From assembly GCA_019155185.1 (NCBI GenBank), contig CM032808.1, forward strand, positions 13,929,879-13,993,878: a stretch of 64,000 bases of DNA, written 5' to 3'. The position numbers were made by a program, and so were the translations under genes. The stretch is from Beaufortia kweichowensis. Taxonomy: Eukaryota > Chordata > Actinopteri > Cypriniformes > Gastromyzontidae. The notes under the pieces were generated by a model. It saw nothing but the letters and a program-made list of their open reading frames with translations. It was not told the origin of the DNA and did no database searches. Of the stretch, positions 1 through 13,694 are shown piece by piece; the stretch's first letter is position 1; each line of letters opens with the position of its first letter.

Positions 1-428
1 CAGGAAATGACAAATTTAAGCTAACGCCACAACCGCCACGACTCCATCCAAAAACAAATATTTGAAGAGGAACGTAATGAGATAATGAGGTGTGCAAAAA
101 TGAAATGAAGAAAGGGTTTTATGAAGCATAAATGAGATACAGAACAAGTTTACAGTGTGATAGTGACCATCGTGTTTACATTATGCTCCTCTAGTGATGA
201 GAAATAATAATAGTAAACAATCAGTTATGTACTTGCATGTACAGTATGATTTACACTTAAAGAATTTGTTAGTTATTATAACAAAAATATTTTTTTAATA
301 TTAGATTATGTCCAATTCTGGTCTTGTGAAAAGCAAATCAAATGTTTAAACATCTGTTTTAGGTGATGTAAACACAGCATGTTCAGTGTTTGTAGTCTTG
401 TGTCTTGCACTCCTGTGCTGTTTGATAT

Positions 429-442
429 CCAACAGAGGGCAG
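429..442 (+). promoter_or_regulatory. CTCF-like motif
   Basis: CCAACAGAGGGCAG matches the CTCF core CCASYAGRKGGCRS at 13 of 14 positions, with G-C-rich context following. It lies beside a CA repeat near the far downstream edge. Confidence 0.35.
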
Positions 443-455
443 TGCAGTTTAGAAG

Positions 456-458
<3 letters not shown>

Positions 459-492
<34 letters not shown>

Positions 493-512
493 CACATAAA
501 CACACACACACA
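459..512. repeat. (CA)n microsatellite
   Basis: A pure CA run at 459-490, a short GGCACATAAA interruption, then CA again. Confidence 0.95.
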
Positions 513-782
513 GGCACAGTGGTATGTTTAATACAAAATATGCATTAAATGATTATTTAGCTCAATAAAACAGCACAACACCAGCAATGCCAAGCTCCTG
601 AGTTAAATTCTTAGTTAACATATGATGTAATGCATACTGAAGCATTTAAATGCATTATAAATGTCTTTAAATACATCATGTGTGCCAGTTGAATAACAAA
701 ATCTCCTTTTTACAGAAAAGACAGGTGAACCTTTAAAGCTAAAGCAATTTTATTGATCATTTTTATATTTTATATGTGTATA

Positions 783-885
783 CATATTTTTGTAATGTTT
801 TGCATTTGGCAGACAATTAACTTTGCTGGACATCCAACCTGTGACCTTGAGGTGGCCAACTCTGTGCTTTACAAGTTGAGCTATT
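783..885 (-). mobile_element. tRNA-derived SINE remnant
   Basis: On the minus strand it reads ATAGCTCAACTTG (box A-like), AAGGTCACAGGTTGG (box B-like) and a GTCTGCCAAATGC tail. Heavily decayed but the order matches the better copies at 14.93 and 32.96 kb. Confidence 0.5.
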
Positions 886-1414
886 ATTATGATAAATATT
901 AAAGCTTTATTTTAATATAATTTTACAGACATTATTTTAACATTTTGCAATAAGGTTTTTTGCTGTAACATCTATTAACATTATGTTTTGTACATTTAAT
1001 TGAAATAATGTTAAAATATGCATGTACATTTTTAACATTAAAAGTTATATCTGTTAACATTTTTATGCATTTGATTGATGACACCCAGTGCATTGATGAA
1101 CATTAATGTGTAAAACCTTATTGTAAAGTGTTTCTATTGAAACAATATAATAATGAGTGCAGCATCACAAAGAGAACAGAGAGAAAGGGGCGCGTCGTGT
1201 TTTCTTCACCCTGCGCGCACAGCATTTGTATGTATATATACAGCTGGAGTGTGGCCAGGCGGATGGGGGGTGCTGGTGGCCATGCAGGCGGACAGGTAGA
1301 TGAAGAATGACCCGTCGTCACACGTTGATTTTTGAGATTGCTAATGATGCCCGGACAGCAAGACTGGAGCCGACACTAATGAAAGGTGCAGCAACTCTGG
1401 AACCTCAAGGGGTT

Positions 1415-1415
<1 letters not shown>

Positions 1416-1448
<33 letters not shown>
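1416..1448. repeat. (GA)n microsatellite
   Basis: A pure GA run of about 33 bp. Confidence 0.95.
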
Positions 1449-1449
<1 letters not shown>

Positions 1450-4400
1450 ATGAATTAACACACAACCACTAGAGCTGCAGGGAAAATCGGCTCCAGCATC
1501 CTCCTCTGTAATTTTAAGACTTTTTCTTCAACCTTTCTTTTTTAAACACTCTTTTTTTGGGCTGGGTGGGATTCACAGATAATATTCTTTAGGGGAACGT
1601 CTGTGCTCCGTGAGAGAGGCTGGAGTGTATTTCTAGACCTGGATGCTTTGCTGTAATTGCATTAAAGCGTGTCGTTGTTGAAAACTCTCTCTCTGTGGAT
1701 TGAGCTTTTTTCTGCTGAGATCTCGACACATTCAGTAACATCAGGATAGTGTTTCCAGTCTTTTTTTCATGTATGGCATGCAGATATTCACAAAACTGTA
1801 CAATTACCTAGACAATAGATCGCAGAGAAGTTCATATTGGTCTGTCGTGTGTGAGTATCGATTATAATAATCTCAATAAATAATTAACTTTAGGTCACAG
1901 GACCATTATTGAAGGTGGAGAGACGACAATGACCCACCAGGAATGGTGTAGCTCATTCATTGGGCCCAGGGGAAAAGGGCCGCTTACAAAACATTTGTCC
2001 AAATCCACATAAATTTACATCTTGTATATTTTGCTGGGAATGACACTGTGACCTTTACTGTTTGCCACGAATATAAAGAAAAAATAATTCTATTGTAAGG
2101 ATAAAAATATATTTATAATATGTATTTATAATAAAAATAATGCATTGTACATATTTAAACAAAATATGAATAATCATATTTTATCGACATCATGACTTGG
2201 TAACAAGGTGCACATTTCAATTTTTCTTTTATTTTCTTAGTCACCTTTTTGAAATGGTCATGTAATGTGACAGGTGCATTTTTAAAAGTACACTTCAAGT
2301 ATTTTCAAGTATTATAAATATGCAAGCAAATTATTTATAAAAGCCTGTTATTTAAAAAAGTTTCAAGTGAAATGTTGCATGTTAAAACATTACATTTATC
2401 TTCCATCTCCACACAGAAGTGCACTTCACCGTCACACCGGCGGATCAGTTCTGCAGCTTTGTGCTCGTGTCTTTGATGGTCACCTCTCGTTGGCCTCTTA
2501 GCCTCCCGCCCGTCCCGTCTCTCCTCCTACAGGGTGTGCGGCTCTCAGATACCGCCCAGAACTCCAGGAGAGACGGATAGAGATGGAAAGACACAGGAGA
2601 GAGAGTCTTAGAGATAGGCTTGTCCTTTAGTCTGCACTGACCTATCCAATTCCCTGCACTTCTGTCCGTCTGCCTTTGAACCTCTGACATCAAGTGACCG
2701 ATCACTCCGTCTCAGCAGCTGGGCTTTACTGCATCTAATACAGACACATGCTGCTTTAGCCTCTTTCCAGCGAGGAAGATAATGAAAGATTCAAAAATAA
2801 TATTTGTTTTGCCGGCGCCACCTTTATAATGAAACGGATGCCCTTGACCGAGGGAGAAATAGCTTTTTTCTAAAGAAAAGGCCCGTTTCTGATCAGTGTT
2901 TGTGGGTCAAAACATTGTTTTATTCTTTAGCGATTTTTACATTTCAGTCACGCGGCTGTATGTTCTTCACTTTATTCATACTCCCAGTTTGACTTCTGCC
3001 CGGCACAGGAAGTGCATGTCTTGCTGTAATGCGTGTCTTGTTATAAATTCAAAAGAAAAGAGGCCACATGTGTTTCTCGAAACGGAGTAACTCACCTAAC
3101 CTGCGCCGCTTCTATTTTCCCATTGAATAAAATATAACCGGTCATGTCCTGTGATAAATAATATATTTCTGATTATAGATGTAGCTACTTTCGGTGCGCC
3201 TGGCGAAATCCGCAAGCGTAAATTTCCTTATGTTTTTCCATTTGAAATATTTCATGTAACAGCCATTGCCCACCCTATACAAAGATATGAATTATTAATT
3301 TTAAAGGACTGGCTGGCGAGTTGTTTCTAAAAGAACAGGAGATCTGTGGTCAGGGACTGAAATACTCTCGGTTTTTCTTTGGAAATCTGTCTCTGTTTCA
3401 CATTCTGACAAGTGTTGACCTCTTACAGCATAGAGAGGCGGTCATGTTGGGTTCTCTTTAAACCGAATTGTGACCTGTTTGCACAAAGCAAACTTTTTAA
3501 AAAACTTTTACATGCACCGCAACAAGATCGCAATGCTTTTTCTACTATTTCGTATTAAATTACATGTTTTGCAAATTATCTATTTTACTTCTCAAACAAC
3601 ATTTTGGACAAACTTACTTTAAATTGGTTGGTTTTGAAGTGGATAACTCCAGATTTGGCTGCGCGCAGGAGGAAAATCTGCAGCAGAAGTTGGATCTGTT
3701 AAAACTGTCCTCCCTGTTGAATTGCTCTTGGCCATTTTTTCACTGTCTGCTCTGTATCTAAATTCAAAAATTCTGTTTTTCATAACTTTTCCAAACAGTA
3801 CGAGTCTGATTGGATTTCACTTAGTACTCTCAACACATTCACGTTGGGCTAAATGCATCGGACATTAAGAAAACATTTCGGGGTAGCGCCGCTCACTTAC
3901 ACAGACACGGGTGATCAATGTGCACATTATGCTCCGATTTTTTGTTTCCTGAGCAACACAAAGTGCACACATTCACCCTCCACTGGAGTTTAACATTTGA
4001 GATTTTTGGCCTCTGATTACCCTCCCGCCAGCGTGCATGAGATACCTGAACATACACACAAAAAACAAGACATTGAATTATAATCGTGCTGCTACAATTC
4101 ATCCAAAATACTGTTTCTGTAAAGTGCTCATCCAAGTTTAAAATATAGATTTTTAATTGCAACCATATGTATTTGATGTTGATAACATTGTGCCACTTAT
4201 TCCCAGACATCAATGAGATTAAATGGAGATGAAATGGAAATTTTGTCTCATCTGTATCTCAGATATTTCTCCTGAGAAAAAGAGTCAGAAATCTCACAAA
4301 TGTCTTTGTCATTAGAGTTTCAGAGGAGATCTCAACAATGACACAAACTGAACTCAGATTTGTCAAGATCTTAAACCTTTCTGATTAAATGTACCCAAAT

Positions 4401-5960
4401 CCAGATCATTTTATCAATACAGTCTGTTTTTACAATTTTAACAGTTGTCTCATTTGTTTCTGTTTTTTCCTTGATATTTAAATGAAAACTCAAATCTCTC
4501 GTGAGACATCTGAGCAATAACATTTTTCAGGATAATATTATTACAATTATTTTAGACACGCTATGATGCGGATGGCATTGTGCCGTTGTGATTTTATTAA
4601 ACACTATTATAAAATATGTTAAACGTAATAAAGAAATTGTTGATAATAGAACTTTTTTCAGGACTGTAAACGCTCAACGTTGAACTTGGTGAAATTGTGC
4701 GTTTATTTGTCTAGCACTTTGTCTTGCTGAAAAGACTCGACTGTGGTGATTTTAGTCCCGAGGTTTTATTCCTTTTTATTTTGGTTCTCTTGAAAAGCAT
4801 TTATTTAGAGAGTAAATGTTATGGAGTGTGTGATGAAAAGCAGTCGCCGGTAATGTTTGTGTGTGTGTTGGACAAGCTTTGGGCAGCTGGTTTATGTGGA
4901 TGTGTTCAGGGGCCTCCGCACAGGTTTCGTGGGGGTTTCGTAGTGGCACCAGCGCCAGACAGCCGGAGAGTCTGGGCTCTATCAGCACCGACTCGACCCA
5001 GACAGAGAAGTCCAATCTGGGCCGGCGGTGCGCTGGGGGAGGCCCGACTCTCTGGCTGAGCGGAGGGCCGAAAATTGAAAGGAACGTGTTGCTTTGACAG
5101 CGGGTTTGATTGATGAGGCCTGGCTACTGACAGATACGCTTTATAAAAGTTTCAACGTTGATCTTATAGCTCTGAAAAGTCCGATCTTCACAGTCGACAC
5201 ACACACACATGTGCGCAGGCAGGAGCAGACAGACAGTGTGGTCAGGTGTGAGTGAGTTACCGCCAGGATGGAGAATCAGTCTGCGTGAAGCGAACACACC
5301 TTTATTTCTCAGGAGGCTAATTATTTCTGTTGAAAAACAGAGAGGGAACACAACATGAAGCGAGTGCATGCATTCCAAATGAACTAAATCAGAAATTAGC
5401 CCGTGTAGTACATCCACAAACCCATTTGTTCACTCGAGTGTTGTGTCTTGAAAAGGTGTCAGAACGATTACTATTTTGAAGAGGCTTGAATAATTTCCAT
5501 GATGCGTGACAATTAAAAACGATCTCCCGTTGCTAATACAGGAAAGACAACAGTCAACAGCTCGTGTCAGTGCAGACACACCCTTATAACAAAACACCAA
5601 TCGCAGCGAATGTTGTCTGGCACCAGCACAGCTTCATTTGTCTCTATATTACTTTACCCAGAGATTAACTTCTAGGGTTAATTTTTTAGATTGCTTATGT
5701 GATGATTTAATTTTGAAGGAGTAAAAGTCTCATTTGTACTTTTTTAAACCTTAATGCATTAAGGATCAATGCTAAATGTTTAATATCAGTTTTATATTCT
5801 GTTTTTAGCATAGTCTGGGATCTTTCTTTTGCTCTAAAGTGAAAGATTTGCATGTTGCATACATCTCATATGGACTACTTTTATGCTTATCTGTCTTTTT
5901 TTTTATTAAAACTGCATTTTTTGCCAATTTATTTGTGAAGTGATTGGGTTTATAATTTAC

Positions 5961-6150
5961 AGCGATAGTTCATCTAAAATACTTTTATCATTAATTCACC
6001 CTAATGTCATTGCTAAACTTTTTGACTTTCTATCTGTTGCAGAACCCAAAAGAAGATATTTTGAAGAACAACATTGACCTTCATTGATTTGAAAATAAAA
6101 AAGGTATGAAAACAAAACCACCGAGACATTTCTTAAAGTATCTTTTTTTT
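5961..6150. mobile_element. Foldback (palindromic) DNA element, copy A
   Basis: Starts AGCGATAGTTCATCTAAAAT, contains the AAAAGAAGATATTTTGAAG core, and ends near ACATTTCTTAAAGTATC. It shares the core with copies at 18.15 and 61.8 kb. This family of non-autonomous palindromes is common in cyprinids. The right arm is degraded. Confidence 0.65.
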
Positions 6151-6439
6151 TGTCATGTACAGATTTTGAATGGCATGATGGTAAATGACATTTTTAATCC
6201 TTTTAATATATAGCATAATTGTATTATATTAGTATATCTTTAATATAAGCAGAGTAAATATCATTTATCACTCAGCATTATCCAAACGTGGTAATATCTG
6301 AAATGCAATGAGATGAGGAACTACAGTGACATTTCCGTTATGAAACAGTGTTGGTTATATCATCACGCTACATGTTTTAGTATCTCGCTGTCCTCTCTCT
6401 ACAGAGAAAGCAATGCTCTTGGAAGGCTAAACTCTAGCG

Positions 6440-6960
6440 TAGCTTTGTTATGCCCACAGGCTAATGTCTGTGGCTGGTCCGGGTCGCTCCCCGCGCTTCT
6501 CAGAGCACTCAGATCAGTCCATATTTCATACTCTCCCCGAGCGCTGCTCTGGAAAACTGACATCCAGCTTTTGGGTCATACCCAGCTCTGCTCCTCTCCG
6601 GGACCCTTCCTGCAGTGTCTCCCTTGTTATTTTTAGTGGCAGCGTTGCATTGTGGGTAGAGAGGCAGAACGCTGGCGCAGATACAGAGAGATCTTTGGTG
6701 TGCGTTCTCAGTGGCATACATACAGTCAACGTCGCGGCGTGAACATGTTGTGGCCTAGATTTCACAACAATATGGCAGCGCTATGTGAGCTTTCACTTCG
6801 AAACTTTGAAAACGCTCGCGTGACGTGCGCCGAATGCCAGCGGGGAATTGGGTTGTACCGGTTTCTTTGTATTTCCGATCGGCGACACAGTTCTTGCGCA
6901 TTGTTTTTAGCGCGTCAAAAACTTTGTGCAAAGGTTTAGTTCTCAAGTTTTAAAAGATAG
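6440..6960. promoter_or_regulatory. G+C-rich unique block with promoter-like motifs
   Basis: CpG-rich compared with its flanks. Contains GCATTGTGGGTAG (6647-6659, similar to one half of the ZNF143/SBS motif) and GTGACGTGCG (6820-6829, CRE-like half). Short overlapping open frames in several frames look like a by-product of base composition. It could be a promoter of an unannotated non-coding RNA or an enhancer. Confidence 0.3.
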
Positions 6961-9116
6961 AGAATTGGATTCAATCCTGAGCAACAGCGTGTATATTAAA
7001 ACCGTTAGGACGCAGTGGGCTTCTGTGCTCTGGGCGTAATTTGGTTGATCTATAATATTAATTTTAAAGAGCATCCCTACTGAGTACCCTGAACCACCGT
7101 TGACCACTCAAGCCATATAAATCTGTATTGAGCAGAGATATTAGCCAAGCTAAGCTCTAATAAAGTAATATTGCTTAAGCCTAATACATGTACTCAGCAC
7201 CCGATAAGCTGCCCAAGAGATTCAGCATTATTCAAAATGTATGTGATTTCAGCAGGCATCCGTTAGAAACCAGTAACTCTCTCTCCATCTCTCCGGTCAA
7301 CGTTCAGCTGAACAGATGTTTCAGATTCCGGCGTCATTCCGCTTCCGCATCGCAGTACGTGAACACGCACAACACCTTGTAATTAAAATATGCGTTCGGT
7401 ACAAAGAGAGGATTGAACCTTGAACCCTGTGTTGACGCTGGTACGAGCTAACGTTGATTTCCGACCTCCCCGGACCTTTTCAACAGCAAAACAAATTACA
7501 CTATTTGCATGTGTTCTTTTTTAATTCCTGCATATTCGCTGTTAATCAGAAACGCTCGCGACCCGTGGGGCATTGCATGCCAAATGTGCATTTTCGGTTT
7601 TCTTCACAAATACATTTTATTGTTCTGTAGCGAGCGGTCTTTTCTCTGGAGGACTGAGACTTTTGGCTTACAAACTCTCCAGAGCCCACGGGCTGCTTAT
7701 CACTCACTATCACCAATGAAGAAACCTGCCGGTGATTATTAAACATGGCCTTGTAAATTTACATGCTCAATAAGTGACATATTTCAGAGAGATATTAGCC
7801 AGACAGCAATTACCTGCCGCTGGCACATCCAGATGGAGGTGGTGTTTGTCCAGAAGAGTTTTGTGGTCTTACTGTAAAACAGTTTTGTTTCAGTTGGAAC
7901 AATTATAAAAGTATTTTCACAAGCATGTATGTGCTCATAAATATATAAATTATGATATTATGTTTAATATTAATATTGGTTAGTGTGCTCCTTTAACAAT
8001 ATCACACTAAAGTGTATAAAAATATGAATTTATCATTTTACAGCTTTGTGGATAATGTCATAATGATTAAGCAAAATATTTTATTGGGAATTAACTTTTA
8101 TTCAGTAGTGACATCACATTGATTTAATGCATTTTGTGTTACAATTTATCATGTCTCACTTTACCATTTCATCATCTTTACATAATCAGCATGTTGTCAT
8201 TTTAAGGATACACAATATTTCACAACTTATGACTAAACTGGCTAACATTTAGGTTCTAATTTATGATTAAGTACATAAAAAGTAGATTGAAAGTAAGTGT
8301 TCTTATTTTTTGTTTAAAAGAAATATACTAAAGACATCCCTTTCCCCACTTTTTTGTAAGGGAGAGACTATTTCTGGTATACTCTAATAAAAAAAAACAC
8401 TTTTATTACAACTCAAACATACTATATTTTTAAGGTCATGTTGTTTATATGGCACTGTGTATTTATAAAATACATTTTTTAGAAATGTTCTTTCTCGTCA
8501 CTGCTGTACCAAAATCATATTGAACTCCAAAATGCGGGTGCGTTTGAATTTTATGTACCATTGCAACCTCATTATACAAACAGATATATATTGTGCTTTT
8601 ATGAAAAATGTCTGTCCATTTGTGTGAGAGCCCATATGCCCATCAGCTCCGATTTCATCAGAGAGTCAGTGTGAACGACACCGTTAGACATCAGTCTGAT
8701 AGAGATCATTTCTGCAGAGAGTCAGACTACTGCACGCCAAGAGCTTAAAGTGCTTAATTTACCTGACCTCTGACCCTCGGCCTGTCATGTGACTATTGAT
8801 TTTCAATAGCTGAAAGATCCATACCACCCAGCGAGTGAAATACACCCCTCCTCCTCTCTTTTTCTCCCAGTACCCCTGTTGTTACTAATTGGTGTGGTTG
8901 TGGTTGGTGGTGGAAAGGGGCTGGATATTTATGTTAAGTTTAACAAGGAAGAAAAGCAAAGGCAACTTAATGAAGTCCAGAAATCGTCACTCGTCTAGAT
9001 ATAGAAACACTCTGTTTGCTCAGCCGTAACGCATCTGATCGATTGAAGAAAAAACACAAAGCAGAGGGTGTAAATTTTAAGTTGGTTCGGGTAGATGACA
9101 GTCCTCAATGATAAAT

Positions 9117-9346
9117 TGTGACCCTGTGTGTCAAAATCAGGCTCAAGTCTCAAAATCAAATTATGAGATAACAAGCATCAAAGTTTGATTTCACCTATAA
9201 ATGTCATGATTTCAGTCTTTGACATGTCATTATTCAGTCAATATTAAAGTTATCAAGGTATTTTCACACAATGTTCTTTACATTAGAATCATTTATGTAG
9301 AAAACAGTAAATGACTTCAGCTGGGTTTTCACGCAGAAAGGGGCAC
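9117..9346. mobile_element. TIR DNA element (about 230 bp), copy 1
   Basis: The left end GTGACCCTGTGTGTCAAAAT and right end GGGTTTTCACGCAGAAAGG are imperfect inverted repeats. The body shares GACATGTCATTATTCAGTCA and GTAGAAAACAGTAAAT with the opposite-strand copy at 57.8 kb. Non-autonomous; no transposase. Confidence 0.75.
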
Positions 9347-9819
9347 AATTGCTTACATTTCAGACTTAAAATCTCATGGAAACACATGAATCAAACCAAG
9401 ACCAAGTTCTAGATATTATTCTGGCTGTGTTTCAAGTGACCCATCTGAGCAACTAAGATCTTTAGATATTTATTTACATACAGTAAGCAAACTGTCATAA
9501 TAATTTAAGTCATTTAAAGTGATGTTAATGTTGAAAACATATTTATGAGAAAAATGTAATTTGAGGGTAGCACAGATTTTTTTCTTTCTTGTTTGATCCA
9601 TAAAGCACAAAAAATGTCATTCTGTCTTTTGCTTCTTGCAAAATATTATGTATGTTCATAAACATAATACATCAAGGCATTGCAAACAGCTAAATTAGTG
9701 CAACAAGGTGTCTAACAGGATCATTAACCCCTGCCGCTGTATGTTTTGGACATTGCACGCACACATGTGTGTGTGTATCCGTGTTTAAGCATGTGTGTTT
9801 TGTGCGTGCCAGGCTGGTA

Positions 9820-10100
9820 TGTGGCAGATTGCAGGAACAGGCTGACTGTTAGCGGCTAGCTCAGCAGTGCCGAGCTCGATCTGCCATCTTCCCGTGGATT
9901 TACAGCTGACGCCGTGGTACTTCAATTAGCTCTATAGCACACAGATGTTGCTTAAATGTGCCTGCTAATGATACCGCAATAAGCGTGAGATTCATGCCAT
10001 ATTCACAGGCACGTAAATTTCTCAAGTGGCACAATTAAAGGGGAATACAGGATGGGCGGCGGAGAGGTGGCGGCGGGTCCTCCAGTTGGAAAACTGCAGG
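9820..10100. promoter_or_regulatory. Candidate conserved non-coding block
   Basis: Repeat-free, with TTCAATTAGCTC, GCTAATGATACC and CACAATTAAAGG words close together, followed by a G-rich stretch. Enhancer-like by composition only. Confidence 0.3.
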
Positions 10101-12660
10101 TCTGATCTGTAATGGGTCACAATGCCATACTGTTTTAATGGTTTCTTCACTCAAACTGGGTTTTGTTTTTCGAAATGCAAAGTCAGAGAGCATTTACTGG
10201 GTGAAATGGCAGATGGGCATGTGCAGCTTTCTTTTAACCAGTAAATGAACACATTGTTTTCTCTTCCTTACGTTGTTTCAGGTGTTAGTCCGTGAGACAC
10301 AAAATGATATATTTTCACCCTTTCCTCTGTATAAAACGACAGCGGATGTGATCAAGGGCCAGATAGACAAAAAAAGCATAAAACGGTAGTCCATACAACT
10401 TGGAGACCGTTTTAGACCAAAATTATCTTAAATCTAATTCATAGCTCTAAAATCTTTTTAATGAATTACTTACTTAATGAATACTTAGAGATTTAAAAAA
10501 ACATAAAAGATGATAGATGATAGAAAAACATAAAACTGATAGTTCAGATGTCAATATTTGCTGGTTTGACTACTCTTGTGAGGTCTCTTATAAAGGTTTT
10601 AAAGCATTTGTTTATGTTTAAATCATGATTTTTCATAGTCAGGTAAAGTGCTGTTTTCAGAATTGTCACATTCATAACAGTCCATATTCCTCATAAATGA
10701 ACATCTATAGACTAGAGTCATCCCTTTTTCATTTGTTGGGTATTAATGCTTCCGATTTGTGCATTTTAATTTAAAAGTACGTTGCCTCAAAAACTTTTTA
10801 GATAACTTGTTTATAGACAACAGGACGGTCGTAAAATATAAACAAATGATTCAGTATATTAGTTTCTCTCAAAATTAATATTTCAAGTTTTGACTGAAAA
10901 TGTCCCATCCATAACGTTGGAATTGCCCATATGTACTTTTACAATATGATGAAGTTATTCTCTTGTACACGTGTAAACACGCAGTCCTGACTGAATGTCT
11001 GTTTTGTGTGTGCTTGTGCAGGTTTGTGTGTTTAAAGGTCAGAAGGTCATTTTTCTCTCACCCGTGACTTCAGACAGATCTACTGACCCAAACACAGTCC
11101 ACCCAGCATCCCTGTGGAGAGGAAAAAGGTAAAAAATAAATCACTCATTTTTCTCTGAACAAAGAAAAAGAGAAAAATACAAAATCTGTTTTATAGAAAG
11201 ACAAAAGAACGTGAGTTTAAATCTGTTGTATAATTTTCAAGTTTTGTAAATGACAGATTCTGTCACGCTTCAACTCGACGAGTCGTGCAAACAATGACAA
11301 ACTAAATAATTCTTTAGACAACAACGTGAGCCGAACGTGCCGGATAAAAGCACCTTTACCGTGAAATGAAGCTATTTATAGCTCGTATTTCATTGAAACG
11401 AATTCACGCCCCGAGCTATTTCTTTGACATATTAACAAACTAAAAGCGAATAAACAATATTTTGCATGAAAATTCTTTATGTATGCAGAAAAAAATCTAG
11501 GTGTTGGTTGTCATATCAGTTGATTAATGAATGAAAATCATAAAAAAAACACAAGAAGCTGTACTGTTCATGTATGAGGTACTCGCTGTTCATTTAGCCC
11601 TGCGACAGTATGACAGATCTGAATGCCGTTTATTCATAATAGTTGTTTAACCCTGATTTTGTTTTACCTAGAAAAACAATGTTCGTATGCAAGTCAATCA
11701 AGTTGCGCCGCTTTCATGAGTAAATCATATCATGGGCAATGACAGGTATGATGTTGATACATTAACACAAAGGTGTTTGGCTGCCTTTGTTCCCCCGATG
11801 CCTTTGAATTTACGGCATGTGTCATAAATATCTTTGTGCCAATCAAAACACTTTTGACATTGCTGTCGGGCGGCTGTCCTTGATTTTGTCACATCATCAG
11901 GACCTCGCTGAGACTTTGGGAAGTTGCTGAGGTTTTGTAGTTTGTTTAACTGTCAGCTTTAATTTGGTTTTGTGATCTTAATCTGTAGCATCTGCATGTG
12001 AGGACTGTAAACAACAATTTGTTTCAATATGTTGGCCAAGACATTTTCGTCTCTCTGTTTTTTGTCACATGCACTCATCTAGACGCATACATGTACCCGA
12101 TTCTTGTTTGGTAGAAACGCTTTAAACCCTGTTTCACAAAGACTTTAAACCTCTCTCCCCATATGCTTTCACATTATTCATCACGACAAGCGTAGGTAAA
12201 GAGCGACAGGCCTTGATGTCATATTTTTTCACAGACTCAGCACAAACACGTCTTATTGCTCCAACACAAGAGCTCTTTCACCATCTGTGCTCGAATACAA
12301 AGTCACCCGCAGCCTCGGCAGACAGCTGAACGTTACGGTAGCTCGGCGGCGTGGGGAACGCACGGCAGGGTGGGATTCCGACCAGACGAGCGTCAAACGG
12401 CGAAAACGCGAGCAGTTAGCGCGCCGCAGTCTCTCCGTGCTTGGGCAGCGATCTGGACCAGAGATTACGCATAGTCAGCAAGACAGAGATTAGTTGTAAA
12501 CTGTAGTCAAACAATCCGCACCTGTTTCCACGGGGAGAAATCACAAGCATAGCACAACTGTGTAAAGATAAAGTTGTGTGTGTGTGTTTAATGATGTTAC
12601 TGACATCAACAGAATGATCTGTCGGGGTTAACGTTTTTTAAATCTTTATTTTACTCAAAA

Positions 12661-12960
12661 TGTGTTTTTGGCATGCATTTTTGGTTTATGGGAGGGCAGA
12701 ACATTTTTAATCAAATCTGATTCTGAGCATTCATATAAATTTATGTCCACTACTGTTCACATGTTTGGGAATGATTTAAAATCACAATACATTCATGTAT
12801 TTTTTTTACATTTATGGACTTTCAGTGTGTTTCTTTGCCTTTGTGCAGTTAAACCTCTTAAATCTCAATGTTAATATTTCACACAAGATGTTTTTTGGCA
12901 TGCATTTTTGTTTGTGGAGGACATTTTAAATCAAATTGATTTCATGATCTTAAAAACTAT
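12661..12960. repeat. Imperfect direct duplication
   Basis: TTTTTGGCATGCATTTTTG occurs near 12,664 and again near 12,892, each followed by a related GGAGG, ACATTTT and AATCAAAT series. The unit match is about 70 bp with an offset near 229 bp. Confidence 0.55.
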
Positions 12961-13522
12961 TTGATCTGAATCTTAATCTTTAAAATTAGTTTCACTAACA
13001 AATTATTTTCAAAAAATGTTTTGTAATGTATGACTTAATAATAAAGACAAAGAAGCCAATAAGAAAACAGAACAGAATAAAGTTTCTCAGCGTGAGACCT
13101 CAAGATGCTCCCTGATAAAATGACCACAGAGCTTTTTTTAATGCAAATCCATATGTAATAGGTGACTATACTAAAGATAATAAAATAAAACACTTTTGGT
13201 GGCCTTTTTCACCTTTAAATAAATCAAAAAACTGATTTTGACCCAAACACTTGGCTTTATGAACCCGTGTCGTAGCCTGGAGTCAGTGTAGTGTAGTGTA
13301 GTTAGTTAAGTACAGCGGGAATGTGGCCAGCTTTCAGTACAGTAAGCCACTACACCGCTCACTGTGACCACATCCCGTCTTAAAGGTTAATCTCTCCATT
13401 GTGATTCATTGTCACTTTAGCATTTCTATTCAGCTAAGCATCTCCGGATTCCCTCTTTTTCAAGTCTTTAAACCCCTACGGTTATCTGCACTATGACTTA
13501 CTATCTGAACCCGACTCAATGA

Positions 13523-13524
<2 letters not shown>

Positions 13525-13560
<36 letters not shown>

Positions 13561-13694
13561 GGGTAGTCTAAGCTGGTAAGTTTTCTAAATGTCTCTTCAG
13601 CTCCAGCGAGAGAGAGATATTTATTCAATGAGAGAGAGAGAGAAAGAGGAAGAGAGAGAGATATTTATTCAAGAGAGAGAGAGAGAGAGAGAGA
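13525..13694. repeat. Compound (GA)n microsatellite with ATATTTATTCAA units
   Basis: Three GA blocks. Two are followed by GAGATATTTATTCAA (13,613-13,627 and 13,658-13,672), suggesting local duplication of a GA block with its flank. Confidence 0.85.

Noticed and set aside
4220..4530. Possible interspersed repeat shared with 60,000-60,330 (GAGATCTCA and GAGAAATCT words)
   Set aside because: The two stretches share short words but I could not align them over any length, so I did not call a repeat.
13525..13694. CRISPR-like spaced repeats
   Set aside because: The repeated units are GA microsatellite blocks with no regular spacers, in a vertebrate genome.
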